From: Trichomonas vaginalis G3
Taxonomy: Eukaryota > Parabasalia > Trichomonadida > Trichomonadidae
NCBI RefSeq assembly: GCF_026262505.1
Contig: NC_067208.1
Coordinates: 19,973,962-20,037,961, forward strand
Length of the DNA: 64,000 bases
Direction of reading: 5' to 3'
Shown here: positions 26,513-38,116 of the stretch, one piece after another
Position numbering within the stretch: the stretch's first letter is position 1
How the letters are laid out: every line of letters starts with the position of its first letter
The notes under the pieces: model-generated
What the model saw: the letters and a program-made list of their open reading frames with translations, nothing else
The model's database searches: none
Told to the model about the DNA's origin: nothing
Program-made: the position numbers and the translations under genes

Positions 26513-27569
26513 AGGGTTGCAAATTTGGAAAAAAAGTGAGAAGTTTCCAATCTCAAAAAACACAACTTCTAAAAGACAATTATAAAAAAATTATTTTTTT
26601 ACTTTACATTTTGAAATCCAGAACTTTTTTGGAATTTTTTCGGTGTCTTTCATAACAGCCAATACATACGATAATATATACTGAGCCATTTAAACCATGA
26701 TTTGAGCATCTTTAAGAATTAGCAATGCTAATGACCTAATCGTTGTCTGGAAATTTCCTTTGGAAGTTTCCAAAATTCTTGGCTTATTAAATTTGAGAGA
26801 GAATTGGAGAAAATTCAAGGGCTGGAAGTAACGTTCACTTTTTGGAAGTTATAAAAATATGTTTTAAAGTGCATTTAGAAACGATATTCTACAACATTTC
26901 ATTATAAAAAATTGAATTCAAGAAGAAGTTTTTTGAAGCTGTAAAATAATTTTTAATAAAAATGCATAAAATAGTATATTGAACATATTTGGTATCAAAA
27001 AATTGAATATAGGAAAAAGTTTTTGGAAGTTAATTTGAATTGTTTACATTTTTTTCTTGATCTGGAAGTAAATAAAAATTCACTATTTCATGCATGCTAT
27101 AAAGAGGTCATTCACAATATTTCATGTACACATTATAGTTGATTGAAAGAAAGATTCCCAAAATTTGGAATCTTATTTTGCTTCCTAAGAAGAGATTGAA
27201 AACCACAGTGCAGGAATTGCATCTTATATCTTTAATATTATGTTTTAACTCTTTAGATTACCAATTATATAAACATTTGTAAATGAAATTGTTTTGATTT
27301 CTTCCTTTTCTTTTGTATTATAAAGAATATTCAATACCTTTCGAAATATAGTAAATTTCATCAATATCAATTAAAGTTAGATATAGTGATTATAGAAATA
27401 ATTTAATTATTTATCATACAAGCATATTTATCTTATGAACAAGCATTACATATCATATAAATCTTAACAACAAATGAATATTCATATAATCTTTTAACTT
27501 CCAGAAAATCTTCCAAAAATGAATTTTTTCTCTTCCAAATTTATGCTGTGCTTCCAAATTTGCAACCCT
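26513..27569. mobile_element. 1057-bp element with 18-bp TIRs and decayed 9-bp target copies
   Basis: The ends are AGGGTTGCAAATTTGGAA at 26513-26530 and its exact reverse complement at 27552-27569. The flanking nine bases, AATGTTTTT and ATTGTTTTC, match at seven of nine. The inside is AT-rich with many TTGGAAGT / ACTTCCA motifs in both orientations and no gene. Likely an old non-autonomous DNA element, perhaps Mutator-like from the 9-base flanks. The frame at 26370-26585 crosses its edge and is not a gene. Confidence 0.7.
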
Positions 27570-27578
27570 ATTGTTTTC

Positions 27579-28734
27579 TTATTTGAGGCTCCATTAAAAT
27601 CAAGCCAAGTAAGGATTTCGTGTGGAAAATAATCTTCTCCAAATTTGAAAAAGTGACGCATCATCATTTACTCTCTGAATCTCTCCATTTGACAAAAATG
27701 TATATTATTTTTTAATAGCAAAATTGTGTAACATGCATTCTTTTTGAAATTCTAACTTTATCTCCCAAGTCAAGACATGAACAATTAGAAGGAGAAGGAA
27801 ATAGCATTTTGTTAATTTGTATATATTATATACCATATAAATTAAGCGCATACCGTTCCATTTATAAATTAGAATATATGTGTTATCAGATGAGCTGCTT
27901 TTCTTCCACATTTTCAAGCAAGAAACATTTTTAATGAACGAGTTAGCTCCTATATATGTATTCATCTCCCGCCAGTTTGACTCTGAATATCTGCTCATAA
28001 TAAGCACAAATAATGGTGCATTTTCATTTGTCATTTTTCTTGTTCTAATGCTTTATGATATGCAGTAAGTCGCCCATATTTTAGAATATATTCTTTTGTT
28101 TCTTCTTTCCTTGCATGCATTTTGTTTTTCCTTGTCATTATTATTGAAATTAGATAAACATTGATATTTAACAAATCAAATTCAAATAGTTGAAATCAGG
28201 CAAGAGAATAGTGAAATGCACACCATTATATATCACATAAGAAATGGTTCAATCAAGATAGCTTGGTGACATCTTCCTTTATTGAAATGAGAAAACTTTT
28301 CAATTCAAAAGAAGCCATTCGAAAAAAAAGTTTTATTTCTTCATTTTTATATTGCTATTCATTGTTGTTCTGTTTGCGAATGGAAAGAAATTACCTCATA
28401 CCGAAGTGTACATGAATTGAAAAATCTTTATTTTTCATTGTAATAAGCTAATATAAATAGTTTCAGCTTAATAAGAATTATATATAATGAATATTTTTTA
28501 TATATTGAAAAGAGAGGATGTTATGCATGAAATCAACAAACTCATAGCAAATTCAAATTATACACAGCTATATTTTTAAATATTACACAGCAAATCTTTA
28601 AATTGATAATGTTTGAGTGGAATAACAAACAGAGGCGATAATAGAGATTCTGTAATTTATTCGAGATTATTCAAGAGTTGCAATTATGGCAGCATAATGT
28701 TAACAACCACATCCGGCAGATTTTATATATGATG
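27579..28734. other. Intergenic, AT-rich
   Basis: Upstream of the 1822-residue gene. A minus-strand frame at 27705-28034 (109 codons) has a hydrophobic C-terminal stretch but an AT-noise look and no leader. A TTTGAAAAAGTGACGCATC motif at about 27645 resembles the ends of the local DNA elements. No RNA gene is seen. Confidence 0.55.
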
Positions 28735-28740
28735 TCACTT
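28735..28740 (+). promoter_or_regulatory. Inr core promoter of the 1822-residue gene
   Basis: TCACTT fits the T. vaginalis initiator TCA(+1)Y(T/A). The transcription start A would be at 28737, giving a 15-base 5' leader before the ATG at 28752. Confidence 0.75.
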
Positions 28741-28751
28741 TTTAAAATTGA

Positions 28752-31700
28752 ATGAGCTCTTTGGATAAAGAAAACATTTTTACATCCCAATTAGAGCTTG
28801 TTTCTCTTCATGTTATTGGATTATTTGATGATATATCTTCGTCATTTAAGCCAGATTCATTCGCATCCCTTCTGGAGTTTCTACCGACAATAAACTTCGA
28901 TACAAACGAGTTGAATCGATGTATTGATCTTGCAGCAATTGCTGGATCAGAGTATCCAATTAAAAGCTTCCAGATTCTTGATAAAATGTACGGATATTCA
29001 CAATTTACTCAAGTTTCTTATCCAGAGGATTTATCAACAAATTTCTGCTGCACATTTCTTCACCGCGAAGAGTGGGAAAACGAAATTATTAAATATTTGA
29101 TGATGTACCTATTTGCTCGCGTATTTGCGAGTTTAATTTCAAACATTGTCCGTAGAATTGAGAAATTCGAAAGATCAGATATGGATTTCTTAATGGGCTC
29201 AATTTATAACATGAACATCGATGCTTCTGTTTATCCAGAAAAAATGCAGCAAATTATTAAACTTTTAGCTGAACCATGGTGCAGCGTCGCTGCAGAAATA
29301 TCAGTACATGCTCCTGCAGCAACAACTTACAACATTTTATACTGCGAATTGGACTCTACGTTCGAAATTTCATATTTCTTCGCTGTATACTGTTCGCAAG
29401 TCAAAATTTTCGATGAAGAATCCGAAATCAACAAAGATCTACTCAATTTTCTCAAAATTATTGAAACAAGATTCGAATCAGCGATAAGTGACTCTTCGAA
29501 ACGAGAATTACTAGCATTATTACTTTACAATGTCTTTGGACAATTGTTATCCGTACTTCCGGAACTAAAAACTAACGAAGGAATTAATAATATCTACAAT
29601 TTAATTCTTGTCTACATAGAAAAGGATTCAAACGTTCGGAACTCGATCAAAGTAATTACATTGTTATCATCTTTCCTTGACAAACCCATAGAATACCTTT
29701 ATTCCCCAAATTTGAATCCAAAAATCAGATTAGAAGCGATGACAATAGCCGTTAGAGGCCAAAACTTCACTACCGATGTTCAGATACCCGATACTATTTC
29801 GAAATGGGAGTATTCTCCTAAAGCAAACGAGATTTGCAGAAAATGTATTCAATATATCAACAATTCTATGAAAGATTACATCCAATTCCCCAAAGAATTC
29901 CATGGATTCATCATCCAGATATCGCATGTCAGTATTACTGACTTCCAAACGCTTTTAAAGAGTCTCCAAGCGAAAAAGGACTATTGCGCTTCTCTTTTCT
30001 TCGACGAAATGAGTTATTTCTTGATGCATGGTGAATACAAAGACCTACAATCAGTTGCAAAGCGTATTGCCGTTGAAGATAATATTGATAGATACGTAAA
30101 GTCATTTAACTTGATTGGAGTCAATTGCAAATCATCATATAAATATACCTCATTGACAAACTGCAACAATAACCCTCTAGATAGCTATATTGGACAAAAT
30201 GAACTTTCAAATGCGTTTATTTCGTTTAAGGAGACAAAATGCAATATGACAATCGATATTCCTACTGATATTAGTATGCATTTGGCCGATTGGAGAAGAA
30301 AAATTTCAACATATACAAAACAAATTTATTATTTAGAGAAAAGTTCATTTGTAAAGGCAGATGATGAGAAACAACCCGATCCAGAATTATATGACGATAA
30401 CAAATCATTGATTTATTCGTTGATTAACTACATAACATTTGCATATCAGAGTGGAGTCAACGAAATGCCTTCTCTGAAGTCACTCATCAGCTTATTGGTC
30501 CATCCTAATATTGATATCGGTAACAAAGCTCTTTGGGCTTTGCAGTATTCCATATTAAAACTTCTTCCCCTTTCTCCAATCATTATTAGCACAATCCTGA
30601 AGCTCAGCCTGTCTAAGGAATTTTTGACCGCTCCGAAAATCACTCTGAATCTATCCGCTCTTTGCATTATTATCCCGGTTCTCAGATATCAATTGTCTTT
30701 CCAAGCAATGGCTGATATCGAGAAGCTCATATTCTACGGCCTTCTGCAACAATCATTCGCCGCTAGAACGAAAGCTTTGGAATTGGTTGAGATAATTCAA
30801 GAATCCAGCCAATTTGCAAAATTTATCGTTACCAATAGGAATAAAATATCAGAACTTGGTCAGAAAAGAGCGGCAATGTTCGTTGGAGTTGGTTTAAGCA
30901 AAGAATTATCGGATATTGATTTATCTTTCAAAGATATTGCAAATTCATCGAACAATGCTCTTTATTTCATATACTTTGCTGCATTTTGCATGGTCTTACA
31001 TAAGAAAGATCAACAATTAGAGTCACAATTGTTAGAATCAATTGATACATGTCCGGATACACTTCTAACGATATCTAATGGATATTTCTATTGTCTAACT
31101 CTATGTTTCAGAGCTATTTGTTCCTCAATTCCCGATACAATCATGAATACAGCATATGGAGTGATAAATCCCAACCAAAACACAGATTTCTACTTCGCTC
31201 TTGCGATTTCTCATGTTCAAATGAAAGACCAAGATGCAATTTTCCGAAATCTGGCCAATCATCACCCACGAGGACAAGCAGCAGCGTGTTCTCTCGCTTA
31301 TATTCTGTCTCTTAATGACGAGTTCTGCACGATGCAGGCAGAAAAATACACTCCTGGCTTCAAATATTTCCATGATAATCTTTTGAAGTACTACAGGAAA
31401 GGAATTGTCCCAGAAATACCATCTCATACTATCAAGAATGAATATTTCAAGACAGCTGACTCTCTAATGCCTTTGTTTTCCATTTCTATGTTCTTGGCTG
31501 CCCTTGGAAACATATTTAAGAAGCTGATTTACATCTACAACTCTCCAAGAAGAGGTATTTTCGGTCTTTGTTACTCTCCTCCAACTAATTTCGAACATGA
31601 ATGTTGCGATACTTCAGTTTTCACTTTTATTTACAACATGACGTCCATTGATATGGATTGGCCGAAGATGTGCGCTGAATATGCATTAACACAATGGGTT

Positions 31701-34220
31701 TTCTTCGGAAATATTTCCGATGAAATGGCAGAAAGTATTTTACCTTTCTTTATCGGCACAGAATTCTCCACAAATATCCTTGCCAGTCACTTTTCCACTC
31801 TTCTGAGAAAATTTGTCGACCAATCAGTGAATTTATCATCCAGATTGAAGGCGATTTGCAACCAGTTCGACATAACAATGCGTACATCTGAGAAGATATG
31901 CAACGAGCAGATCAGTTTCTTGTTCGGAAAGCTTCTTGCTGTTGGATTCACCGCGATTTCGTTTGGAGATGAGAGTTTACGCGAGAAAGGCTTCAATCTC
32001 CTTCTCTGTATCACTTCTGGAACGTATTCTCAAGGACATTCCCAGGAGGAAACAGAGAGATTCATCGCGGAATTGGAAGAATACAAATCTGGTGTCTGCA
32101 GTTCGTATTCTGACATTGATTTATCAGTAAGTTTGCTTTCACAGTGTCTATCAAACTATTTCACACAGATGTCGGAGCTGTTTATCTCTGCTGTTTTTCA
32201 TTTGGAAAAAGAATTCCATCCACAAGCGATAAATCGAAGAAATTCAGTTGTTTTAGCAAACATTGATACACAAGAACGTGGAAAAGATATCGCAATTCCA
32301 AAATTACTCAATTTATTGCAGCCATGGTTGAAATTTGCTGATCTTTCCTCAAAATCAACGCTTATTAACAACTGCCCTCGCATGCTCTCATGCTATACAC
32401 CTTACACGTTCATCTCCTCTTTACTTAGTTTGAGATGTGCAGATCCACTCAGCTCCGCAGTGGCCGCAGTCATCGCAGGCATGGCCAGCAGCTCTCCAAA
32501 CAACGCTCTGACGACATTCGCCAACTTATTATACGTAATTAACGTGAAAAAGGATTTATATCCTCAAACTTTGTCGTCATTGACACTTGTATTGACAGTT
32601 ATGAGCTCTACATTGTCCCCTCACCTCTTGGCTGTCACGAGAGTTGAATCTTGGTTCGCATTAAACGCATCTTACATAAAACAGCAGTTTGACTTCAAGA
32701 AGACCATGAAAGTATCAATCGAAATATTAACGCAGCTGATCGACGAAGGCTCCGATGATATTTTGGCTCATAGACATTTGATATTAGCTTTTGCTTTGAT
32801 AACAGGGCCAATCTTTAAGGACAAATGCGAAGAATTGATGTCGGCAATCACCAAACAGGCCATAAACGCCAATTCCAAGCACCTTTACCTTAATTTCCCT
32901 CAAACTCACGCCGACCAATTAACTCGCGGCATCGTTTCTGGTCACAGGCCTGAACAGATTGTTGATTGGTACAGCTCTTTCAGTCAGGAACAGATGGTAC
33001 AAGTGAAAGATATGCTCTTGAAGTGGGCTTTGTGCTGTTTGGACTTACCTGTATCAGCGTCTGCCTTTGCCTTACTCAATGTCCTGCAAATACCTCTCAA
33101 CGAGGACGAAAACGAGGCAATTGCTATGACTTTGATAAGATTCGCTCAGAGTTTACATAACTCTACAACAACCGTTTTGGATGAAAACGGTTTGAACTAT
33201 TTGATGACAGCAAACAACGGATTTATCTCAGAAAAGCTGTATGGAATCGTTATTATCTCAAGCGGACTCATGCTTCTCAAAAGTAACTTGAATATGAAGT
33301 TATTAGAGATAACAAGCTCATTCTTAGCATGCACAGATGATGAGTTGAGTCCGATATACTCAGCATCGTTGTTATCCGTAAAAGAAGCGTTCGAAAAAGA
33401 AGAATTATTGACATCTATGGATTTCAGCAATATATTATTGATTATTCTGACGAATATCAACTCAGAATCATCACTGAGTATTGTAAGAAGAGTTCTTTGT
33501 GTCTGTTTCGTTAAGAAACCACAGTGGTGTCAAATATTATTGCCTTTCATCCAGTTTTGCTTAGCTCCTCTTGTCTGGAACCAACGCGGAGACAAGAGCA
33601 AGTACCAATCCGTGTTCGCGGCCGCTGAAGATACTTCTTTGAAGATGTTGATCAACACAACTTCTGATAAATACATCAGAACGTTCTATTGGCACGCAGT
33701 TACTGAACTATCCCAAAAGAACATCTCAGATGCTGCTGCTTTCTTTGCAAAAATCACTAAATACGGTGATTCTACTGAAGCACAAGCGAGTTACTTACTT
33801 TTATCGGCAATGCTTGATAAATTCCACGTTTCCGAGAAAACACCAGGCATCCAGATCGCTCTTCTCCAGGCTGTAAACACTAGAGATGAATTTTTGGTAG
33901 ATTCAGCGACGGTTTTCCTAAAAAGTGCCGTTCGTGCAAAAGTGACAACAATTTCGCAAGTTGGTTCAATGAAGAAAACGAAGGAATTTCCGGAAATACA
34001 GACGAGTGTTTACATAGAAAATGTTGTTTGGAATTATTATAATGGAGCATTTGATTCTTATAAAACTTGCCCTCCTTTGCAAGTTGTTGACTTGGAAGAT
34101 GCTAATTATATCCCTGAGAAGGCTAAAATTGAGCCTTTCTCTACTTGGTACAATTGTATCAACGTTTTACCTGATTTACAATCTGTACTGAATATTGCAG
34201 ACTTAGGAAGGTTTGCTTAG
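28752..34220 (+). CDS. Very large alpha-helical repeat protein (HEAT-like), unknown
   Basis: 1822 residues with no introns. The sequence is almost wholly helical, with Leu/Ile/Ser-rich pairs of helices repeated along its length in the manner of HEAT/ARM solenoids (for example PSLKSLISLLVHPNIDIGNK and ALWALQYSILKLLPLSPIII). No transmembrane segment, signal peptide or catalytic motif is seen. Length and build recall focadhesin/RST1-type proteins (about 1800 residues), scaffolds of the Ski-exosome and secretory systems. That is only a size and fold analogy. A textbook Inr lies 15 bases before the ATG, so the gene is probably active. It is well preserved and evidently host. Confidence 0.75.
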   Translation: MSSLDKENIFTSQLELVSLHVIGLFDDISSSFKPDSFASLLEFLPTINFDTNELNRCIDLAAIAGSEYPIKSFQILDKMYGYSQFTQVSYPEDLSTNFCCTFLHREEWENEIIKYLMMYLFARVFASLISNIVRRIEKFERSDMDFLMGSIYNMNIDASVYPEKMQQIIKLLAEPWCSVAAEISVHAPAATTYNILYCELDSTFEISYFFAVYCSQVKIFDEESEINKDLLNFLKIIETRFESAISDSSKRELLALLLYNVFGQLLSVLPELKTNEGINNIYNLILVYIEKDSNVRNSIKVITLLSSFLDKPIEYLYSPNLNPKIRLEAMTIAVRGQNFTTDVQIPDTISKWEYSPKANEICRKCIQYINNSMKDYIQFPKEFHGFIIQISHVSITDFQTLLKSLQAKKDYCASLFFDEMSYFLMHGEYKDLQSVAKRIAVEDNIDRYVKSFNLIGVNCKSSYKYTSLTNCNNNPLDSYIGQNELSNAFISFKETKCNMTIDIPTDISMHLADWRRKISTYTKQIYYLEKSSFVKADDEKQPDPELYDDNKSLIYSLINYITFAYQSGVNEMPSLKSLISLLVHPNIDIGNKALWALQYSILKLLPLSPIIISTILKLSLSKEFLTAPKITLNLSALCIIIPVLRYQLSFQAMADIEKLIFYGLLQQSFAARTKALELVEIIQESSQFAKFIVTNRNKISELGQKRAAMFVGVGLSKELSDIDLSFKDIANSSNNALYFIYFAAFCMVLHKKDQQLESQLLESIDTCPDTLLTISNGYFYCLTLCFRAICSSIPDTIMNTAYGVINPNQNTDFYFALAISHVQMKDQDAIFRNLANHHPRGQAAACSLAYILSLNDEFCTMQAEKYTPGFKYFHDNLLKYYRKGIVPEIPSHTIKNEYFKTADSLMPLFSISMFLAALGNIFKKLIYIYNSPRRGIFGLCYSPPTNFEHECCDTSVFTFIYNMTSIDMDWPKMCAEYALTQWVFFGNISDEMAESILPFFIGTEFSTNILASHFSTLLRKFVDQSVNLSSRLKAICNQFDITMRTSEKICNEQISFLFGKLLAVGFTAISFGDESLREKGFNLLLCITSGTYSQGHSQEETERFIAELEEYKSGVCSSYSDIDLSVSLLSQCLSNYFTQMSELFISAVFHLEKEFHPQAINRRNSVVLANIDTQERGKDIAIPKLLNLLQPWLKFADLSSKSTLINNCPRMLSCYTPYTFISSLLSLRCADPLSSAVAAVIAGMASSSPNNALTTFANLLYVINVKKDLYPQTLSSLTLVLTVMSSTLSPHLLAVTRVESWFALNASYIKQQFDFKKTMKVSIEILTQLIDEGSDDILAHRHLILAFALITGPIFKDKCEELMSAITKQAINANSKHLYLNFPQTHADQLTRGIVSGHRPEQIVDWYSSFSQEQMVQVKDMLLKWALCCLDLPVSASAFALLNVLQIPLNEDENEAIAMTLIRFAQSLHNSTTTVLDENGLNYLMTANNGFISEKLYGIVIISSGLMLLKSNLNMKLLEITSSFLACTDDELSPIYSASLLSVKEAFEKEELLTSMDFSNILLIILTNINSESSLSIVRRVLCVCFVKKPQWCQILLPFIQFCLAPLVWNQRGDKSKYQSVFAAAEDTSLKMLINTTSDKYIRTFYWHAVTELSQKNISDAAAFFAKITKYGDSTEAQASYLLLSAMLDKFHVSEKTPGIQIALLQAVNTRDEFLVDSATVFLKSAVRAKVTTISQVGSMKKTKEFPEIQTSVYIENVVWNYYNGAFDSYKTCPPLQVVDLEDANYIPEKAKIEPFSTWYNCINVLPDLQSVLNIADLGRFA

Positions 34221-34863
34221 CGTTTATGTTTTATAGTTACCATTTTATTTTGTTTATTGTTCTAAATATTTGTTAATTATTTTCGTGAATTTCAAATTTT
34301 TGTTCGACAAACACTATAACAGTTATGCAAAATTATAATAATACAAGTAGTTATTTTCAATAATGATGTAGTTCAGTAACGAAATGCAAATTTAATACAA
34401 ACAGATGATGGGGTTAAAACTATTCGTAATACAACTCGAGCAATGAAATACGCTACAGGAGCTATTCTTGAAATTATGCATCATAATGTTCCAAAATGAA
34501 ATTTATTTAATTATGATTTATCATGGTTATATTAGATTGATTTGTAGATGAATCGGTCCTAAATAGATATTATCCAATAGTATTTAGTTTCTATAATCAA
34601 TTGAATGTATCTTTTCTTTAACTGCTAGGGATTGTTGTAATATTCTTTTGGTAGTTATATTAGTAAATATATAGAACAGAAAACAGGACATATGCAAATG
34701 AACACCTAGTGTAGATTTGACATATAACTTGGCAAAAATTGAATATTGATTTTGAAACTTGAAAAATGATATGAGTACAAGAAAATCCGTTTATTTATAA
34801 ACAAAACAATAATAAAAACAATCCGCATGGTTTGATTGAAAACTAATCAGCTTGATTTTTCAT
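34221..34863. other. Intergenic, AT-rich
   Basis: Convergent spacer between the 1822-residue gene and the His-rich gene. Nothing recognisable. Confidence 0.6.
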
Positions 34864-35130
34864 TCAATAACGCTTCCTTCTTGCTTCAGCGGCCTTGCGC
34901 ACTGCAGCTAATAGTGCCTGTATTTCAGGCAACTGATGCTCATCAAACTTATCCAATAAGATTGTTGTACTGTTACGATGATGTTTGTGATGATGGTGAT
35001 GATCAATTTTGAATTTCTCATCATCCACTGCACAGCTTTGGCGACGCTGTCTCATTCTTTCCATGATTTGAGGATTGCGAACAACCACGAGTGGTTCAGT
35101 CATTTTGATTTTTGTTGTAACCGCTGCCAT
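34864..35130 (-). CDS. Small His-rich basic protein, unknown
   Basis: 88 residues: MAAVTTKIKMTEPLVVVRNP, then an Arg/Gln helix (QIMERMRQRRQS), a histidine block at residues 44-51 (HHHHHKHH), and a helical Ala/Arg-rich C-terminus (IQALLAAVRKAAEARRKRY). The composition is clearly protein-like and richer in GC than the surrounding DNA, which supports a real gene. A TCAATTTTTT stretch lies just before the ATG and may act as a weak Inr. Metal binding through the histidines is possible. No family is recognised. Confidence 0.6.
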   Translation of the reverse strand: MAAVTTKIKMTEPLVVVRNPQIMERMRQRRQSCAVDDEKFKIDHHHHHKHHRNSTTILLDKFDEHQLPEIQALLAAVRKAAEARRKRY

Positions 35131-36235
35131 AAAAAATTGAGAGATATTTCAACACTGAAAGAATTTATGAGCAATTAACAATAATGCATAAATACCAATT
35201 ATACGTCAATTTGATTTTTGAAAAATTTTATGCGAAAAATCAAAAATGATTCAGCATCAATAGATGATCATATAAATTTTATTTTGACAAATATCATAAA
35301 TTTGAATTGTCATCAGATAAATTGAAAGGAAGGATTTTATGTTGAAAGAAAAATTTGCCATTCGTATTTATTCTTAATTCATTAAAATGAATATTCATGA
35401 AGGATGATAAGATTTTTATTTATTTCAAAATTTTATCCGGAATTCTAGGACTTTTCCTGTATATTATTAATTAGTTGTCTGTATCATATATATTTTATGC
35501 AGAATTTTTATTTTTTGATTTTTATGAAACTGTTTATCCGTTTCTGTTTTATTATGTGAAACATCAGCACAATCATACAAAAACACAAAATAATCCATCC
35601 AAAATCAATTCTGCATAAACGGTCCATAAAATCCAATTTCAGATTGTTTATCAATTTATGGACCATCAACTTCATAAACGAATAAGTGCCCTGAAATCAG
35701 TTTTGAGTTTACTCATTGTCAGGTTGAAATAAAACTCTTATTCCTGATCTTCCAATAAAACTCTTAGATGTATCATATTTCAGAAATTTATCATAATGAC
35801 TATCTTAATAGACTTAGAAATATAATATCAAGTCTATATGTCTATATGTTAAAATATCTCTTTTCTCTATTGTACTCATTCTGAGCAAATACAGTACGTC
35901 ATATTTCTCTACTAGAGGGTGAATAGTTAACAATCTCACAGTCTGATGGTTTCTCGCGTGTTAACACCTTGCTGGCGTGCTATGACGATAAATTCAAAAT
36001 TGAGAATTTTGGCAAAAATTTTTGTGGAATCATTTTGGAAATATATTTGATTTTAAAAATAAAAATAAAATAAAAAATATTTAAGGTGAACTTACCGTCA
36101 GACCGTCAAAATAAAATTCATTTGTTTCGCATTAATTTGCGATGCGAGATGGGAAAAATAAATCTATGTTTGTAAAACTAACATAATATACATGATTTAC
36201 TAATATATAAAAACAATAATATAAATTTTTTTCAT
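35131..36235. other. Intergenic, with short inverted repeat and a GC-richer patch
   Basis: A short inverted pair, GGTCCATAAA and TTTATGGACC, lies at about 35630-35665. A GC-richer patch at about 35910-35990 (around CTCGCGTGTTAACACC) may be a relic of something, but it reads as no gene or RNA I recognise. Confidence 0.55.
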
Positions 36236-37417
36236 TCAATTAAAGAATGGATATTCAAGGAGCTCATTGAATGTTGGTCTTTCATTAGGATCCCATTTAA
36301 GGCAAGCACTGATAACACTAATGATTTCAGTGTTTGTATTTCCAAGAAATTCTCCAAGAAAAGAATTCTTTTGGGATTCGTCATTATCAACATGGATCTG
36401 TTTTCTGAACCAGTATCTCTTCATCTTTTTTGAGGAATTAATTAATTCTTGTGATGGATCGCCAAGAACTTTTGTAATTTGGCGGATAAGGTCTGTTTCG
36501 TTCTTGCTTTCGAACAATGGTGTTCCTGTGATCAATTCGAATAGGAGGCATCCGAATGACCAAACATCAATGGAAGAGTTGTAGCCATTGTTGAAAATTA
36601 CTTCAGGAGCTCTATAGTATAAGCCTTGAACTGTATCGGATGTGCACTCATCATCAAAAGATGAGCAGCCAAAGTCAATAATATATGGGTTTGTGCCTTC
36701 AAGCATAATATTTTCTGGTTTTAAGTCGGAATGGATAATTCCACAGCTGTGGATGAGTTGCATTGCTTTAGCAACAGATTTAGCTATGTGTCTGATGTCG
36801 CGGAATGGAATTCCAGCAACAAATTTCGATTTGATATAATCGTATAAGTTCTGTTTGTAGAATTTTGTGACTATATATGTAAATTTGGAGTCAGAGAATG
36901 TATCTATTAATTCGATTATGTGGGTTTCCGATTGTGTCTCTTTGTTGGTAGATAATGTCTCCAAAAAACGGACTTCTCGCTCAGCTAGTGAGTTATATTC
37001 CTCGGAGTTAGCAATGATTTTGATGGCAACATAAGTTTTCTCTTTGTGATCAAAACATTTTAATACTGTGCCGAAAGAGCCTCTTCCGCAGAGTTCTATC
37101 TGTTCATAACGAAAGACAATATGATTTGCTTTATTAAAGTTAAAGAAAATATAACCATTGTCTTCAATAATTTCGTTTGTATTGGAATTGTTGTGAAGAT
37201 AGTATATTTCTTTATAATTTAAAATGTTTAATTTGTCTTGTTCTGAAATGCATGTTGGGTACTTCTTATTGGCAAGTTCTGGTGAGATTGGGTTATGAAA
37301 ACTAATCGAATCACGAACAAATGCATGTGCATTGTTAAATATCGTGATTGCTGAACTAGCTCTGTGAATACTAAACTTTTGCTTCCTGACAAAAGTCAAA
37401 TTATCTTGTGCAAACAT
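36236..37417 (-). CDS. DYRK-family protein kinase
   Basis: 393 residues. The segment LNILNYKEIYYLHNNSN at residues 63-79 matches the DH box that precedes the catalytic domain in DYRKs. The kinase domain runs from about 104 to 392: glycine loop GRGSFGTV (111-118), AIK with Lys133, catalytic loop HSDLKPEN (Asp231), IDFG with Asp248, and activation loop VQGLYYRAPEVIF. The last corresponds to the family's YxQSRFYRSPEV. The first Tyr that DYRKs autophosphorylate aligns with a Thr-Val-Gln stretch here, so self-activation may differ. All catalytic residues are present. An Inr lies 11 bases before the ATG. Likely cytosolic or nuclear signalling kinase. Confidence 0.92.
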   Translation of the reverse strand: MFAQDNLTFVRKQKFSIHRASSAITIFNNAHAFVRDSISFHNPISPELANKKYPTCISEQDKLNILNYKEIYYLHNNSNTNEIIEDNGYIFFNFNKANHIVFRYEQIELCGRGSFGTVLKCFDHKEKTYVAIKIIANSEEYNSLAEREVRFLETLSTNKETQSETHIIELIDTFSDSKFTYIVTKFYKQNLYDYIKSKFVAGIPFRDIRHIAKSVAKAMQLIHSCGIIHSDLKPENIMLEGTNPYIIDFGCSSFDDECTSDTVQGLYYRAPEVIFNNGYNSSIDVWSFGCLLFELITGTPLFESKNETDLIRQITKVLGDPSQELINSSKKMKRYWFRKQIHVDNDESQKNSFLGEFLGNTNTEIISVISACLKWDPNERPTFNELLEYPFFN

Positions 37418-37425
37418 TATTACTT

Positions 37426-37430
37426 AATGA
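37426..37430 (-). promoter_or_regulatory. Inr core promoter of the DYRK gene
   Basis: On the minus strand TCATT(A) fits TCA(+1)Y(T/A), with the start A at 37428 and an 11-base leader to the ATG at 37417. Confidence 0.65.
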
Positions 37431-38116
37431 TTAAAAATTGGATTGTGGCTGATCGAGAAAGTTCAGAAAAATTTCATAGTTTTTCAGAGAATATTGGATC
37501 CAAAAATTTTGAGGAAATAATACCAAGATTATATAGACAATTCGGGAACAATTCTCTCTGGAAGAAAAAAATTTTGGATGATGCACGTTTTTAAGGGTGC
37601 CCTATAGACGATAGCTCCCCCTCAGAAAAAATAACCTTAAATAAAACCAATGCTTTTCGCGACCTATTTTGGTACCTCCAAAAACATTTTTCTCGGCAAA
37701 AAATCAAGTTGATGTATTTTGTTTTGTCATCGTAGATACTCTAATTTTCGCCCAGTAATGTTATATAAAAGGAGCTTTTTTGTCGAAATGCAAAACAAAA
37801 TTGGCCGTTAATGTGGTGAATTATCGATTTTTGGTACAGCATACTTTCTTATCAATGAATAAATGCAGCTACTTGATAAAAGAGTCTTCAAAAGCAACTT
37901 TTGAAAAAAATATTCCTTATTTACATCAAGAGCCGAATACTTTTACGATGAATATTAATAAAATTTGTCGGTATTTATTCTTACAGATTATCAGATCACA
38001 AAAGCCAAAAATTGTTTATTATTTTTTTCAGAATAAAAATTTCGAATGTGTCAATTATATCAAATACATACATTTTATTCATACATTACAAATGAAAGAT
38101 TTAATTTTTGAAAAAC
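37431..38116. other. Intergenic between DYRK start and the host USP-like gene end
   Basis: A plus-strand frame overlapping this region (37780-38226) opens with TTG and runs over the 3' end of the minus-strand gene and into M2, so it was not accepted. A patch around 37600-37625 (GGGTGCCCTATAGACGATAG) is GC-richer than its surroundings. Nothing identified. Confidence 0.5.

Noticed and set aside
27705-28034. 109-codon minus-strand frame
   Set aside because: AT-rich composition, no Inr, no domain; kept only as a remark in the intergenic entry.
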